Positions 7,170-14,213 of a DNA stretch of 15,888 bases are shown piece after piece. The stretch comes from Bacteroidota bacterium (GTDB lineage Bacteria > Bacteroidota > Bacteroidia > Flavobacteriales_F > PHOS-HE28). The translations under genes were made by a program, and so were the position numbers. Position 1 is the stretch's first letter, and each line of letters starts with the position of its first letter. Below the pieces are notes generated by a model. It was not told the origin of the DNA and searched no databases. It worked only from the letters and a program-made list of their open reading frames with translations. Location of the stretch: the NCBI GenBank assembly GCA_023418095.1, contig JAEZDL010000219.1, forward strand, positions 1 through 15,888, read 5' to 3'.

Positions 7170-9227
7170 TCAGGCTTTCACCGTTCCGGTGCCGGCCGCG
7201 CCAGGGATCGGATCGTTGGGCTCGCTCACGCTCGGCTTCGGATGGCCATTGGTACCCGGCACCGTGGCGTGCGGCATGGTGGGGAAGGGGCGATCACCGA
7301 AGATCTTCTCCAGATCCTCCTTGAAGATCACTTCCTGCTCCAGCAATTGGTTCGCCAGACGCGTGAGCTTGTCCTTGTTCTCGGTGAGGATCCGTTTTGC
7401 GCGTGCGTACTGGCCTTCAACCATCTTGCTTACTTCCTGATCGATCGTGCGGGCCGTTTCCTCGCTGTAGGGTTTGCCGAACGAATATTCGTTCTGGCCC
7501 GAGCTGTCGTAATAGCTCACGTTACCGAGCTTTTCGTTCAACCCGTACATGCTCACCATGGCATACGCCTGCTTGGTCACTTTTTCCAGATCGCTGAGAG
7601 CACCGGTGCTGATCTTGCCATAGACCACATCCTCGGCCGCCCGTCCTCCAAGTGCAGCGCACATCTCATCGAGCATTTGTTCGGTAGTGGTGAGGTGGCG
7701 CTCTTCGGGGAGATACCATGCCGCACCGAGCGATCGGCCTCGCGGCACGATCGTCACTTTCACCAGCGGACTGGCATGTTCCACGAGCCAGCTTACTGTG
7801 GCGTGCCCGGCCTCGTGATAGGCGATCGCACGTTTCTCATCGGCTGTGATGATCTTGTTCTTCTTCTCCAGGCCGCCAACCACGCGATCCACAGCATCGA
7901 GGAAATCCTGGCGGTCCACGGATTTCTTCTTCTTCCGCGCGGCGATCAACGCTGCTTCGTTACAGATGTTGGCGATATCCGCCCCGCTGAAGCCCGGCGT
8001 CTGCTTCGCAAGGAAATCAACATCCACTGAACTGGTGTCGAGTTTGAGTGGTTTCAGGTGCACCTTCAGGATCTCTTTCCGTTCGTTCAGATCGGGCATG
8101 TCCACGAAGATCTGCCGGTCGAAACGGCCTGCGCGCATCAATGCCCGATCGAGCACATCGGCCCGGTTGGTGGCACCGATCAGGATCACGCCGCTGTTCG
8201 TCCCGAAGCCGTCCATTTCGGTGAGCAACTGGTTCAGCGTGTTCTCGCGTTCGTCGTTCGCGCCCATGCTCACGCTGCGGCCACGCGCTCTTCCGATCGC
8301 ATCGATCTCATCGATGAAGATGATGCTGGGCGCTTTTTCCTTCGCCTGCTTGAACAGATCGCGCACACGGCTGGCACCAACACCTACGAACATCTCCACG
8401 AAATCCGATCCGCTCAACGAGAAGAACGGCACTTGTGCTTCACCTGCGATCGCCTTCGCCAGCAGTGTTTTCCCGGTTCCCGGCGGGCCCACGAGCAACG
8501 CCCCTTTGGGGATCTTTGCCCCCAGGTCGGTGTACTTCTTGGGTGTCTTCAGGAAATCCACGATCTCCTGCAGTTCCTCCTTTGCCTCGGCCAGGCCGGC
8601 CACATCGTTGAAGGTGATGTTGGTGCTCTTCCCACCTTCGAACACCTGCGCACGGCTCTTGCCGATGTTGAAGATCTGCCCGCCAGGGCCTGCGCCGCCA
8701 CCGATCCGGCGCATCACGAACACCCAGATGGCGATCATGATCCCGAAGAACAGGACCCAATTGAGGATCTCGCGGCCCCAATTATCCTGCGTTTCGAAAT
8801 CGTACGCCACTTCGTACTTCTCCGCTTCGGAGATCAACCGGTCCTTCAGCAGATCGGATGTGCCGATATTGAAGCGGTAGTGCGGCCCGAACGTGTTCTG
8901 TCCGGTGATCGGCGAACTCTTGATCTTGCTGGCGTGCGGTTCCTTGTTCAGCGCCTCTTCCTTGATGTAGACCTTCACCAGCTGTTCGTTCACCACCACG
9001 ATCTTCTGCACATCGCCGGCCACGAGCATATCGCGGTACTGTGCGTTGCTGATCTCCTGCGTGCTGCCGCTGTTGTATTGGAAAAGGTTGATCGACAGGA
9101 TCACCAATATGATGATCCCATAGATCCAGTAGAAGTTGAAGGAGCGTTTGGGTCTGTCCTTCTCGTTCTTGTCGTTCTTCTTATTGTTCGGGTTGTTATC
9201 CACGTTCGGTCTGGTGTACTTGGTCAC
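7170..9227 (-). CDS. ftsH: ATP-dependent zinc metalloprotease FtsH
   Basis: This is the membrane-bound AAA+ protease that degrades misassembled membrane proteins and some cytoplasmic regulators. It has 685 residues. Features in order are a charged Asn/Lys-rich N-terminus (1-30), TM1 at about 32-50, a periplasmic domain of about 100 residues, TM2 at about 153-171, then the AAA domain with Walker A GPPGTGKT (247-254), Walker B IIFIDEID (302-309), the second region of homology with arginine fingers Arg365 and Arg368, and the peptidase with zinc motif HEAGH (471-475) and third ligand Asp546. The tail (650-685) is Pro/Gly/Thr-rich and probably disordered. All catalytic residues are intact. The ATG overlaps the end of rsfS by 4 bases (ATGA), implying coupled translation. 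Confidence 0.97.
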   Translation of the reverse strand: MTKYTRPNVDNNPNNKKNDKNEKDRPKRSFNFYWIYGIIILVILSINLFQYNSGSTQEISNAQYRDMLVAGDVQKIVVVNEQLVKVYIKEEALNKEPHASKIKSSPITGQNTFGPHYRFNIGTSDLLKDRLISEAEKYEVAYDFETQDNWGREILNWVLFFGIMIAIWVFVMRRIGGGAGPGGQIFNIGKSRAQVFEGGKSTNITFNDVAGLAEAKEELQEIVDFLKTPKKYTDLGAKIPKGALLVGPPGTGKTLLAKAIAGEAQVPFFSLSGSDFVEMFVGVGASRVRDLFKQAKEKAPSIIFIDEIDAIGRARGRSVSMGANDERENTLNQLLTEMDGFGTNSGVILIGATNRADVLDRALMRAGRFDRQIFVDMPDLNERKEILKVHLKPLKLDTSSVDVDFLAKQTPGFSGADIANICNEAALIAARKKKKSVDRQDFLDAVDRVVGGLEKKNKIITADEKRAIAYHEAGHATVSWLVEHASPLVKVTIVPRGRSLGAAWYLPEERHLTTTEQMLDEMCAALGGRAAEDVVYGKISTGALSDLEKVTKQAYAMVSMYGLNEKLGNVSYYDSSGQNEYSFGKPYSEETARTIDQEVSKMVEGQYARAKRILTENKDKLTRLANQLLEQEVIFKEDLEKIFGDRPFPTMPHATVPGTNGHPKPSVSEPNDPIPGAAGTGTVKA

Positions 9228-9598
9228 GCCACGTTATCATAGCTCGTACGGGCGGCGTCCCCCCACAAGTCTTCCAAGGCATAGTAAGAACGCTTGTCGC
9301 GGTGGAAGATGTGCACCACCACGTTCACGAAGTCCATCAGGATCCATTCGGAGTTGCGCTCACCTTCGGTATGCCAAGGCTTTTCACCTGCACGTTCACG
9401 AGCGAATTTCTGCACCGATCCATTGATCGCTTCCACCTGGGTGGCGGAATCGCCATGGCAGATCAGGAAGTGATCACATACGGTATTCGGTACATCGCGC
9501 AGGTCAAGGTGTACTATGTCTTTGCCTTTCACTTCCTGTATGCCTGCAACAATGGCATCCACCAAGCGGGCGGCAGAGTCGCCCTCAGTTTTCTTCAT
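9224..9598 (-). CDS. rsfS: Ribosome silencing factor RsfS (YbeB/Iojap family)
   Basis: This protein binds ribosomal protein L14 (uL14) on the large subunit and blocks subunit joining when nutrients are scarce. It has 124 residues. Family blocks are the DIVHLDLRDVP strand, VCDHFLICHGDSATQVEAI (about 40-58), and the C-terminal half with WILMDFVNVVVHIFH followed by RSYYALEDLWGDA, which matches the Iojap signature W-h-h-h-D-x-x-x-h-h-V-H-h-F ... Y-x-L-E-x-L-W. It is the first gene of the minus-strand block and is followed by ftsH with a 4-base overlap. It is divergent from birA across a 62-base gap that carries its promoter element. Confidence 0.93.
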   Translation of the reverse strand: MKKTEGDSAARLVDAIVAGIQEVKGKDIVHLDLRDVPNTVCDHFLICHGDSATQVEAINGSVQKFARERAGEKPWHTEGERNSEWILMDFVNVVVHIFHRDKRSYYALEDLWGDAARTSYDNVA

Positions 9599-9618
9599 CC
9601 GGTATATCTTGGTCCGTT

Positions 9619-9626
9619 CAAAGGTA
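9619..9626 (-). promoter_or_regulatory. Bacteroidota -7 promoter element for the rsfS-ftsH operon
   Basis: The minus strand reads TACCTTTG, an exact match to TAnnTTTG, 20 bases upstream of the rsfS ATG in the 62-base divergent gap with birA. The expected start is about 7 bases downstream, giving a leader near 14 bases. The nearest upstream TTG is 24 bases away rather than the usual 19 or so, so the -33 element is weak. Confidence 0.5.
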
Positions 9627-9660
9627 CGAAGTTACCTTCCTCGCTGCGGGCAAGCCTTTC

Positions 9661-10413
9661 ATGCCGTTCCAAACACGTACAGAAGTATTCGGCAGGCAGT
9701 TGATCGAGCTTCGGTCGGCGGCCAGCACCAACAAGATCGCTGCCGAAATGCTCGCGGCCCGCGAAGTGCGCCACGGAACGGTCATACTGGCACATGAGCA
9801 GACCGCCGGACAGGGCCAGCGCGGCCGATCCTGGATCTCCGCTCCCGGCCAGGACCTCACTTTCAGCATGGTGGTGATACCCCAAGGCCTTCGCGCCGAC
9901 AAGCAGTTCGTGCTTAGCCGGATCGCAGCGCTCGCCGTTCATGATCTGGTCGTGTCCGCAGTGAAGGGTGAAGTAAAGATCAAGTGGCCGAACGATATCC
10001 TCGTGGAAAGAAGGAAGATCGCGGGCATCCTCATACAGAACGAACTCGTGGGCGAGAACGTCTCCACATCGATCATTGGGATCGGAATAAATGTGAACAA
10101 CACTGCGCTTCCAGAGGAATTGCTGGCCACGAGCATTGCTTTGGAATGCGGCCATACGCTGGATCGATGGAAGTTGCTTTCAGGGTTCTGTGAGAAGTTC
10201 GAGGAACGTTACCGGCAAGAAGGCGATCTGCTGTCAGCGGAATATGCGGCGGAGCTTTGGGCGCGCGGGCGTTGGGCGGAAATGCTCCTGGATGGAGAAC
10301 CCGTGATCGCAAGGCCGATGGATGTGGATGGAACAGGAAAGCTGATCCTGGAATTCGATGATGGATCGGTGCGGGCGCTGGGAATGGATCGCGTGCGTTT
10401 CGCTGGAAGGTGA
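9661..10413 (+). CDS. birA: Biotin--[acetyl-CoA-carboxylase] ligase (monofunctional BirA)
   Basis: This enzyme activates biotin with ATP and attaches it to the lysine of biotin carboxyl carrier protein. It has 250 residues and no N-terminal helix-turn-helix, so it should be a ligase only and not the biotin-operon repressor. Catalytic landmarks are S..STN (about 19-24), the biotinyl-AMP loop TAGQGQRGRSW (48-58; the family's GRGRxGR loop), KWPNDI at 108-113 followed by RRKIAGILIQ (Lys119, corresponding to the E. coli biotin-contacting lysine), and GIGINVN (140-146). The C-terminal small beta-barrel (about 205-250) is present. It is divergent from rsfS. I see no clear -7 element on this strand in the 62-base gap; TATATCTTGG at 9603 is only a poor match. 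Confidence 0.93.
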   Translation: MPFQTRTEVFGRQLIELRSAASTNKIAAEMLAAREVRHGTVILAHEQTAGQGQRGRSWISAPGQDLTFSMVVIPQGLRADKQFVLSRIAALAVHDLVVSAVKGEVKIKWPNDILVERRKIAGILIQNELVGENVSTSIIGIGINVNNTALPEELLATSIALECGHTLDRWKLLSGFCEKFEERYRQEGDLLSAEYAAELWARGRWAEMLLDGEPVIARPMDVDGTGKLILEFDDGSVRALGMDRVRFAGR

Positions 10414-10468
10414 TTAAGCCGTAGTAGCTGCCAGGGCACTCATTCCGATCAGGCTTCCATGGATCGAT

Positions 10469-10498
10469 TTGCTGAAGTGGTGAAAACCGCTACATTTG
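10469..10498 (+). promoter_or_regulatory. Bacteroidota-type promoter for rpmH (-33 TTG and -7 TACATTTG)
   Basis: TTG at 10469-10471 is followed after exactly 19 bases by TACATTTG at 10491-10498, matching both boxes and the spacing of the Bacteroidota primary sigma consensus (TTG-N19-TAnnTTTG). The predicted start is near 10504, leaving a leader of about 37 bases before the rpmH ATG. This is the best promoter in the window. The rest of the 127-base gap after birA shows nothing else I can identify. Confidence 0.75.
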
Positions 10499-10540
10499 CA
10501 CCCCCGCACCGGATCGCGGTGCCCAAGAAAGACCACGGCG

Positions 10541-10696
10541 ATGAAACGTACCTACCAGCCCAGCAAGCGCAAACGCACCAACAAGCACGGTTTCCGTGAG
10601 CGGATGAGTTCCGTTGCCGGCAGGGCCGTTCTTTCAGCGCGCCGCCGCACCGGCCGCAAGAAGCTCACCACCAGCGACGAGCCAAGCCACAAGTAG
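10541..10696 (+). CDS. rpmH: 50S ribosomal protein L34
   Basis: This is a highly basic 51-residue protein of the large ribosomal subunit. It begins MKRTYQPSKRKRTNKHGFRE, the near-invariant start of L34, continues with RM.S..GR.VL..RR..GRKKL, and ends with a short tail SDEPSHK typical of Bacteroidota. The frame is open back to 10496, but the conserved MKRT start at 10541 and the promoter start near 10504 rule out the longer form. It has its own strong promoter and is followed by a hairpin terminator, so it is probably monocistronic. Unlike in many bacteria, rpmH is not next to rnpA or dnaA here. Confidence 0.97.
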   Translation: MKRTYQPSKRKRTNKHGFRERMSSVAGRAVLSARRRTGRKKLTTSDEPSHK

Positions 10697-10716
10697 GTTC
10701 TTACCAAGATCCGATC

Positions 10717-10740
10717 GAAAGGGAGCTCATGCTCCCTTTC
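10717..10740 (+). terminator. Intrinsic terminator after rpmH, possibly bidirectional
   Basis: A perfect 10-base inverted repeat (GAAAGGGAGC at 10717-10726, GCTCCCTTTC at 10731-10740) is separated by a 4-base TCAT loop and followed by TTCATTT. It lies between the rpmH stop (10696) and the convergent hydrolase stop (10742). Being a near-symmetric stem, it could end both transcripts. Confidence 0.8.
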
Positions 10741-10741
10741 T

Positions 10742-11554
10742 TCATTTCAGGCCGAGGTGCTCCGCGATCCGATCCGGGATCGGTTGGCCAAGGAGCCAGT
10801 GCCCCGCATCCAGGTCCTCCTGCGTCACATGATCCGGCGCAAGGGTTTTCAGTGCTCTTCCCAACAAGGGCGGGATCACGCGATCGTGCCTTCCGAAGAA
10901 AAGATGCACCCTGACAGCATGTTCCTTCAGGTTCTCCGCCACCTTTCGCAGATCGGGTTCGATCAAGCGATAGCTAAGCCAGACATCGTGGAGCAGCTGC
11001 CTTCTTTCCTTCGCGCTGGTGTGGCGCATCACGAATTCCACCATGCGGTCATTCAGCAAATTCACCTTGCGCAGGCTCCGCACTAGTTTATGGAAGCGTT
11101 CCGGCCGATCCACCAATGCGCGGTACATGCTCCGGCCGATCGGTGAGGCGGCCAACCCGCGATACCACGGACGCATTTTCAAACCGTCCGGCGCCAGGAG
11201 GAAAGCCTGGTCGATCCGATCGGGCATCGTCTCGAGCAGGCTCAAGACCATTCTTCCGCCAAGGCTGTAGCCGAGCAAACAGATCTTCTGCTGACCGAGG
11301 TGATCGGCGAATGCAATGAAGAAATCCGCCAATTCCTTTGGTGTGAACGGATCATCTGCACGCTTCGGATCGCCGATGCTGCTTCCGTGGAAATGCAGAT
11401 CGAACGCGTGGAAGGTGCATTTGCGGCCCAATGAATTCCCCAGGAACCAGAAATCACCACCCGATCGGCTGAAACCGTGGAAGCACACGAAATGGATCGG
11501 ACCGTTGCCGTAAGTCCGGTAATGCAGGTTGAAGCCGTGCGTGAAAGAAGGCAA
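10742..11554 (-). CDS. Alpha/beta hydrolase
   Basis: This 270-residue alpha/beta-hydrolase fold protein has a complete apparent catalytic triad. The nucleophile elbow is GYSLGG (Ser97), the acid is Asp224 in FFGRHDRVIP, and the histidine is His252 in DAGHWLL. The oxyanion-hole segment FHGFSRSG is at 25-32. A helical lid lies between about 123 and 205 (RPWYRGLAASPIGRSMYRAL and following). No signal peptide is present, so it should be cytoplasmic. The substrate cannot be told from the sequence; esterase, C-C hydrolase and thioesterase roles are all possible. It is divergent from the 2H-like gene and ends at the rpmH terminator. A near-match -7 element on this strand (GATCTTTG, 11605-11612) may drive it. 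Confidence 0.88.
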   Translation of the reverse strand: MPSFTHGFNLHYRTYGNGPIHFVCFHGFSRSGGDFWFLGNSLGRKCTFHAFDLHFHGSSIGDPKRADDPFTPKELADFFIAFADHLGQQKICLLGYSLGGRMVLSLLETMPDRIDQAFLLAPDGLKMRPWYRGLAASPIGRSMYRALVDRPERFHKLVRSLRKVNLLNDRMVEFVMRHTSAKERRQLLHDVWLSYRLIEPDLRKVAENLKEHAVRVHLFFGRHDRVIPPLLGRALKTLAPDHVTQEDLDAGHWLLGQPIPDRIAEHLGLK

Positions 11555-11584
11555 GGGTCGATCAGAGGATTAGATGATCAGAAG

Positions 11585-11624
11585 ATCAGATGACCTCTTT
11601 ACCGCAAAGATCCAACCATCTGAT
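11585..11624. repeat. Nested inverted repeat in the divergent gap between the hydrolase and 2H-like genes
   Basis: ATCAGATG (11585-11592) pairs with CATCTGAT (11617-11624). Inside it TCTTT (11596-11600) pairs with AAAGA (11606-11610) around ACCGC, so the two arms nest. The 92-base gap also holds GATCAGA three times (11560, 11576, 11584). An operator or an RNA hairpin is possible; no regulator is known. Confidence 0.5.
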
Positions 11625-11646
11625 GAGGTGAACCGAACTTTGTTGC

Positions 11647-12270
11647 ATGCCGAGCCGGAAGTCGATCGCAAATGAGGAGGATTGGGGCGATCAGCCGGCG
11701 CTGTTCGATACTTCGGTGGAGATCTTCAGGTATTTGGTCGTGATCTCTCCATCGCAGGAAATGATCGCTGTGATCACCCAGCTGAAGCCGAAGATCTTCG
11801 ATCGGATCGGGGCGTTTCGCGGGGACCGATCCATTGCGCACATGACGCTTTTGTTCGCTTATCTGCCGATCGAGTATGAACGGGATCTGATCGAAGGGAT
11901 CGCGCTGGGAGTGGCTGGATCCAAACCGATCAGAATGGTCTTTGAGCGGATCCAGCATTTCCCTGATCGATCAAGCATTTTCATTTCTCCTGTTGATGAA
12001 AGGCCATTGAACGATCTGAAAAGATCGATCCGGAAAAGCATTCAAAGCAACAAGCGGTTGAAGCGTTTGGGCATTCATCCTACAGCACGGCCGGTGATCT
12101 ACATCGCGCGCAAGTTGGATGAAATGAATTTTCCGATCGCGTGGGAGATCATGGAGACTGAAAAGATCCAACGAACAGAAACAGTGAACGAAGTGATCTT
12201 GTTGCGAAGCGGACTGAAGGATGGCGAAAAGCACCAGATCATTCGCAAATTCGCACTGAACGCGCAGTGA
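11647..12270 (+). CDS. 2H phosphoesterase-like (2'-5' RNA ligase family) protein with an altered second motif
   Basis: This 207-residue protein resembles the 2H phosphoesterase superfamily, which acts on 2',3'-cyclic or 2'-5' linked phosphates. The first H-x-T motif is intact: AHMTLLF with His65 and Thr67. The second half reads HPTARPVIYIARKLDE (144-159). Relatives usually have P-H-h-T-h-A-R-K-L here, so by this alignment the second His and Thr are replaced by Val150 and Tyr152. The nearby His144-Pro-Thr146 forms an H-x-T but is shifted six residues. The fold is probably kept, but catalysis may be lost or changed. Its ATG lies just after GAACTTTG (11635-11642), a one-mismatch -7 element, which would make the message leaderless or the start later. 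It ends 1 base before the convergent gene. Confidence 0.7.
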   Translation: MPSRKSIANEEDWGDQPALFDTSVEIFRYLVVISPSQEMIAVITQLKPKIFDRIGAFRGDRSIAHMTLLFAYLPIEYERDLIEGIALGVAGSKPIRMVFERIQHFPDRSSIFISPVDERPLNDLKRSIRKSIQSNKRLKRLGIHPTARPVIYIARKLDEMNFPIAWEIMETEKIQRTETVNEVILLRSGLKDGEKHQIIRKFALNAQ

Positions 12271-12271
12271 A

Positions 12272-12811
12272 CTACTTCCCCGATCCGCTGATCGCGCGAT
12301 GCTCTTCCAATGTGCCTTGCACCAATTTTTTCGTGCTCACGATGTAGCTCATGTCCCACACGAGCGTTTTCAATTCCTTGTCGTAAAGGCAGATCGCGGT
12401 CGGTTCCTCCTCGAAGATGGAATAATCGATCCCGGGCAATTCCTTGAAAAGCACCGCATCGATCTCCATTCCAAAACCAGCGCGCCTGCTTGCGATCGGG
12501 ACGTTGTTCAGATCCACGAGAACATGGCGTGGAACATAGTCTGGCGAAGTGAATTCGATCCTGATCGAATGATCATACGGCAGTTCCAACGAATACGATC
12601 CTGTGCTGTCCAATTCAACGGTGATCGTATGGGAAGCCTCATGCCGATCGGTGGCGATCACGATGCCTTGATGGATGATAGCCTTCGTATCCTGATCGGT
12701 AACAATGCCGAAGATCTCCACCGGTTCGAATTGCGCATGGGCGGCGGAAAAAGTCATGCAGAGGACCGGAATGATCCAGATCGAACGGTGTTGAACGCTG
12801 CTCGATCGCAT
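12272..12811 (-). CDS. Secreted protein with a carboxypeptidase regulatory-like domain
   Basis: This 179-residue exported protein has a signal peptide (about 1-26, ending AHA before Gln27). Its mature part begins EPVEIFGIVTDQDTKAIIHQGIVI and continues through DSTGSYSLELPYDHSIRIEF to SPDYVPRHVLVDLNN (about residues 30-105). This is the strand pattern of a carboxypeptidase regulatory-like (transthyretin-like) beta-sandwich: G-x-V-x-D, then D-x-x-G-x-Y-x-h-x-h-P, then a Y-x-x-x-x-V strand. Such domains are common in Bacteroidota surface and gliding proteins. The C-terminal 70 residues (LPGIDYSIFEEEPTAICLYD and on) are not recognised. No T9SS C-terminal domain is seen, so it may be periplasmic. 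A weak -7 candidate (TAATTTTC on this strand, 12830-12837) lies upstream. Confidence 0.7.
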   Translation of the reverse strand: MRSSSVQHRSIWIIPVLCMTFSAAHAQFEPVEIFGIVTDQDTKAIIHQGIVIATDRHEASHTITVELDSTGSYSLELPYDHSIRIEFTSPDYVPRHVLVDLNNVPIASRRAGFGMEIDAVLFKELPGIDYSIFEEEPTAICLYDKELKTLVWDMSYIVSTKKLVQGTLEEHRAISGSGK

Positions 12812-12847
12812 CGGTGATCTCCAATGGATGAAAATTAGTATGTGCGC

Positions 12848-12874
12848 GATCAGTGGATCGATCGGATCCAGATC
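12848..12874. repeat. Dense cluster of GATC sites in an intergenic region
   Basis: Five GATC tetramers occur within 27 bases, starting at 12848, 12856, 12860, 12865 and 12871, with two more at 12816 and 12912. The surrounding 201-base gap (12812-13012) contains no open frame I can support, an AT-rich run (AAAATATATC at about 12931-12940) and the small hairpin described separately. Confidence 0.6.
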
Positions 12875-12946
12875 AGTTTGGAACGGACGGATGTTGAAGC
12901 CGCTTTCTGCGGATCGCGGTTACTGGCGCGAAAATATATCAGGTGG

Positions 12947-12964
12947 GTTTGGGAGAGACCAAAC
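12947..12964 (-). terminator. Weak hairpin downstream of the T9SS-sorted gene
   Basis: GTTTGG (12947-12952) pairs with CCAAAC (12959-12964) around a 6-base loop, 49 bases past the end of the minus-strand gene at 13013. The 6-base stem is short, and on the minus strand the following bases are CCACCTGATATATTTT, a broken T-run, so terminator function is only possible. Confidence 0.3.
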
Positions 12965-13012
12965 GATTAAAAGAGTGGTCACTGGCTGGCTCCAAACAAC
13001 CACCACAGCTAC

Positions 13013-14098
13013 TCAGCGCTCGATGATCACCGTCGTCCGGTAACTCCGTCCATTGCCCATAGCGGCAAGTATGTAGGTTCCTTGAGAAAGATGGGAGAGA
13101 TCTTGCCTGTGTGGAAAGGTCCTTCGTTTGATACTGGAGTGTACGGTCCGGCCCTGCATATCAAAGATCATGATCTCTATGAAATTATCTCCCAAAGATC
13201 CTGGAATGAACAGATCTATCTGGTCAACGGCGGGATTTGGATATCCCATCAATCTCTCTTGCCAGAGATCGTCGATCCCCAATATTTCTGTCCCATGTGA
13301 TCGAAAAAGCTCATTTTCATCCCACATGTTGGTGATATTCCGTACCAGGACCATTACTGTTTCGTCTTCGGCAACTGTCGGCTGGATCCAGCTATAATCA
13401 TTACTGAACACGGAACCATTTAATTCTTGCATATTTGAAAAATCAGAAGAAAGTGAGGTGCGTGTCATACGGAAAAGTGTATGGAGCACAGTATTACCCC
13501 CATCAAAGTAAAATGCCAGGCCGGTATGATCCATCTTACCACCTCCCTGATCAGGTAACCCGGGATCGAATGTCCCTGAACTAGCGAAAGAATTTGGACC
13601 GGTACTGATGAACTTCCGAAATCCGTCTATACTGAAATCCCGTATTATCAATTGAGATCCATCTGGTGTTAGGCTCGGACCTTTCAAATTGCCAAGGGAT
13701 ACACCTGTTAGAGAAACTGTAACGAATTGGCCGAATTGTTCGCCTATGGAAGACCGGGTCGCTTTACGCAGTGAGGTTGATGAGGTAAAGTAGATGGTGA
13801 GCTCATCGGGCATGAGCCAGCAGGAAGTACCGTCAGTGGTGGCACCAGCGAGGTAGGTATCCATCAATACGAATGGTGCACTTACATTCTCTCGAACCGC
13901 ATAAGCGATGTGGCTGATGTTACCCTCGAAAGTCTTGCTGTAATACAACCTTAGGCCATCAGCAGACAGCCAAGGAAATGCATCGGCCTCCTCTTGAACG
14001 TTCAATTCACTGATCAATGATCCTTCATCATAGATGATCTGTGCATTCGCTGAGAATGTTGAAAGCGCGATGAATAAGCCAGGTAGAACTCGTCTCAT
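13013..14098 (-). CDS. Beta-propeller-like exported protein with a T9SS type A C-terminal sorting domain
   Basis: This 361-residue protein starts with a clear signal peptide (MRRVLPGLFIALSTFSANA, cut before Gln20). Residues 40-280 hold repeats in the style of TolB/PD40 propellers: FPWLSADGLRLYYSK (41-55), CWLMPDELTIYFTS (93-106), PSLTPDGSQLIIRD (141-154), MDHTGLAFYFDGG (189-201) and IQPTVAEDETVMVLVR (238-253). The last 76 residues (286-361), from YPNPAVDQIDLFIPG through IMIFDMQGRTVHS to DLSHLSQGTYILAA, are a T9SS type A sorting domain that directs the protein through the outer membrane to the surface. The frame extends back to 14185, but the signal peptide fixes the start at 14098. The gene is more A+T-rich than its neighbours. 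A one-mismatch -7 element (TATTTTAG, 14118-14125) lies upstream. Confidence 0.85.
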   Translation of the reverse strand: MRRVLPGLFIALSTFSANAQIIYDEGSLISELNVQEEADAFPWLSADGLRLYYSKTFEGNISHIAYAVRENVSAPFVLMDTYLAGATTDGTSCWLMPDELTIYFTSSTSLRKATRSSIGEQFGQFVTVSLTGVSLGNLKGPSLTPDGSQLIIRDFSIDGFRKFISTGPNSFASSGTFDPGLPDQGGGKMDHTGLAFYFDGGNTVLHTLFRMTRTSLSSDFSNMQELNGSVFSNDYSWIQPTVAEDETVMVLVRNITNMWDENELFRSHGTEILGIDDLWQERLMGYPNPAVDQIDLFIPGSLGDNFIEIMIFDMQGRTVHSSIKRRTFPHRQDLSHLSQGTYILAAMGNGRSYRTTVIIER

Positions 14099-14177
14099 GG
14101 ATGGAATGGTTTCGCTACTAAAATAGTTTGAGAATATTAACGACGTGAATCTGACTTGATCCCACAAACCCCGCCGG

Positions 14178-14186
14178 TTATCCACA
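14178..14186 (+). other. Perfect match to the DnaA-box 9-mer TTATCCACA
   Basis: TTATCCACA stands alone in the 145-base gap between the T9SS-sorted gene and carB, next to an AT-rich stretch (about 14115-14140). I see no second consensus box nearby, so function as an origin is not supported; it may be a chance match or an isolated DnaA site. Confidence 0.35.
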
Positions 14187-14213
14187 ACGCCGATCCATTC
14201 CCCCGCTGCGGGT

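Noticed and set aside
7137..8030. Open frame of 297 codons on the plus strand
   Set aside because: It is antisense to the 3' half of ftsH and shows only shadow composition.
8058..9242. Open frame of 394 codons on the plus strand
   Set aside because: It is antisense to ftsH, which is intact with all motifs. The product has the same His/Leu/Asp-rich shadow composition and no domain.
10414..10540. Possible small RNA or gene between birA and rpmH
   Set aside because: Apart from the rpmH promoter and leader I see no hairpin with a T-run and no supported frame.
11560..11590. Three GATCAGA copies considered as a CRISPR-like or tandem repeat array
   Set aside because: The copies are 7 bases long with irregular 8-16 base spacing and no spacer structure; they are better explained by the general GATC excess and a local palindrome.
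12272..14098. The two exported-protein genes considered as a toxin/immunity or defence pair
   Set aside because: Both carry signal peptides and structural surface-type domains; no catalytic or toxin motif is visible and they are separated by a 201-base gap.
14099..14185. N-terminal extension of the T9SS-sorted protein from ATG at 14185
   Set aside because: A proper signal peptide begins at 14098. The extension would put 29 non-signal residues before it and would run through the probable promoter region.
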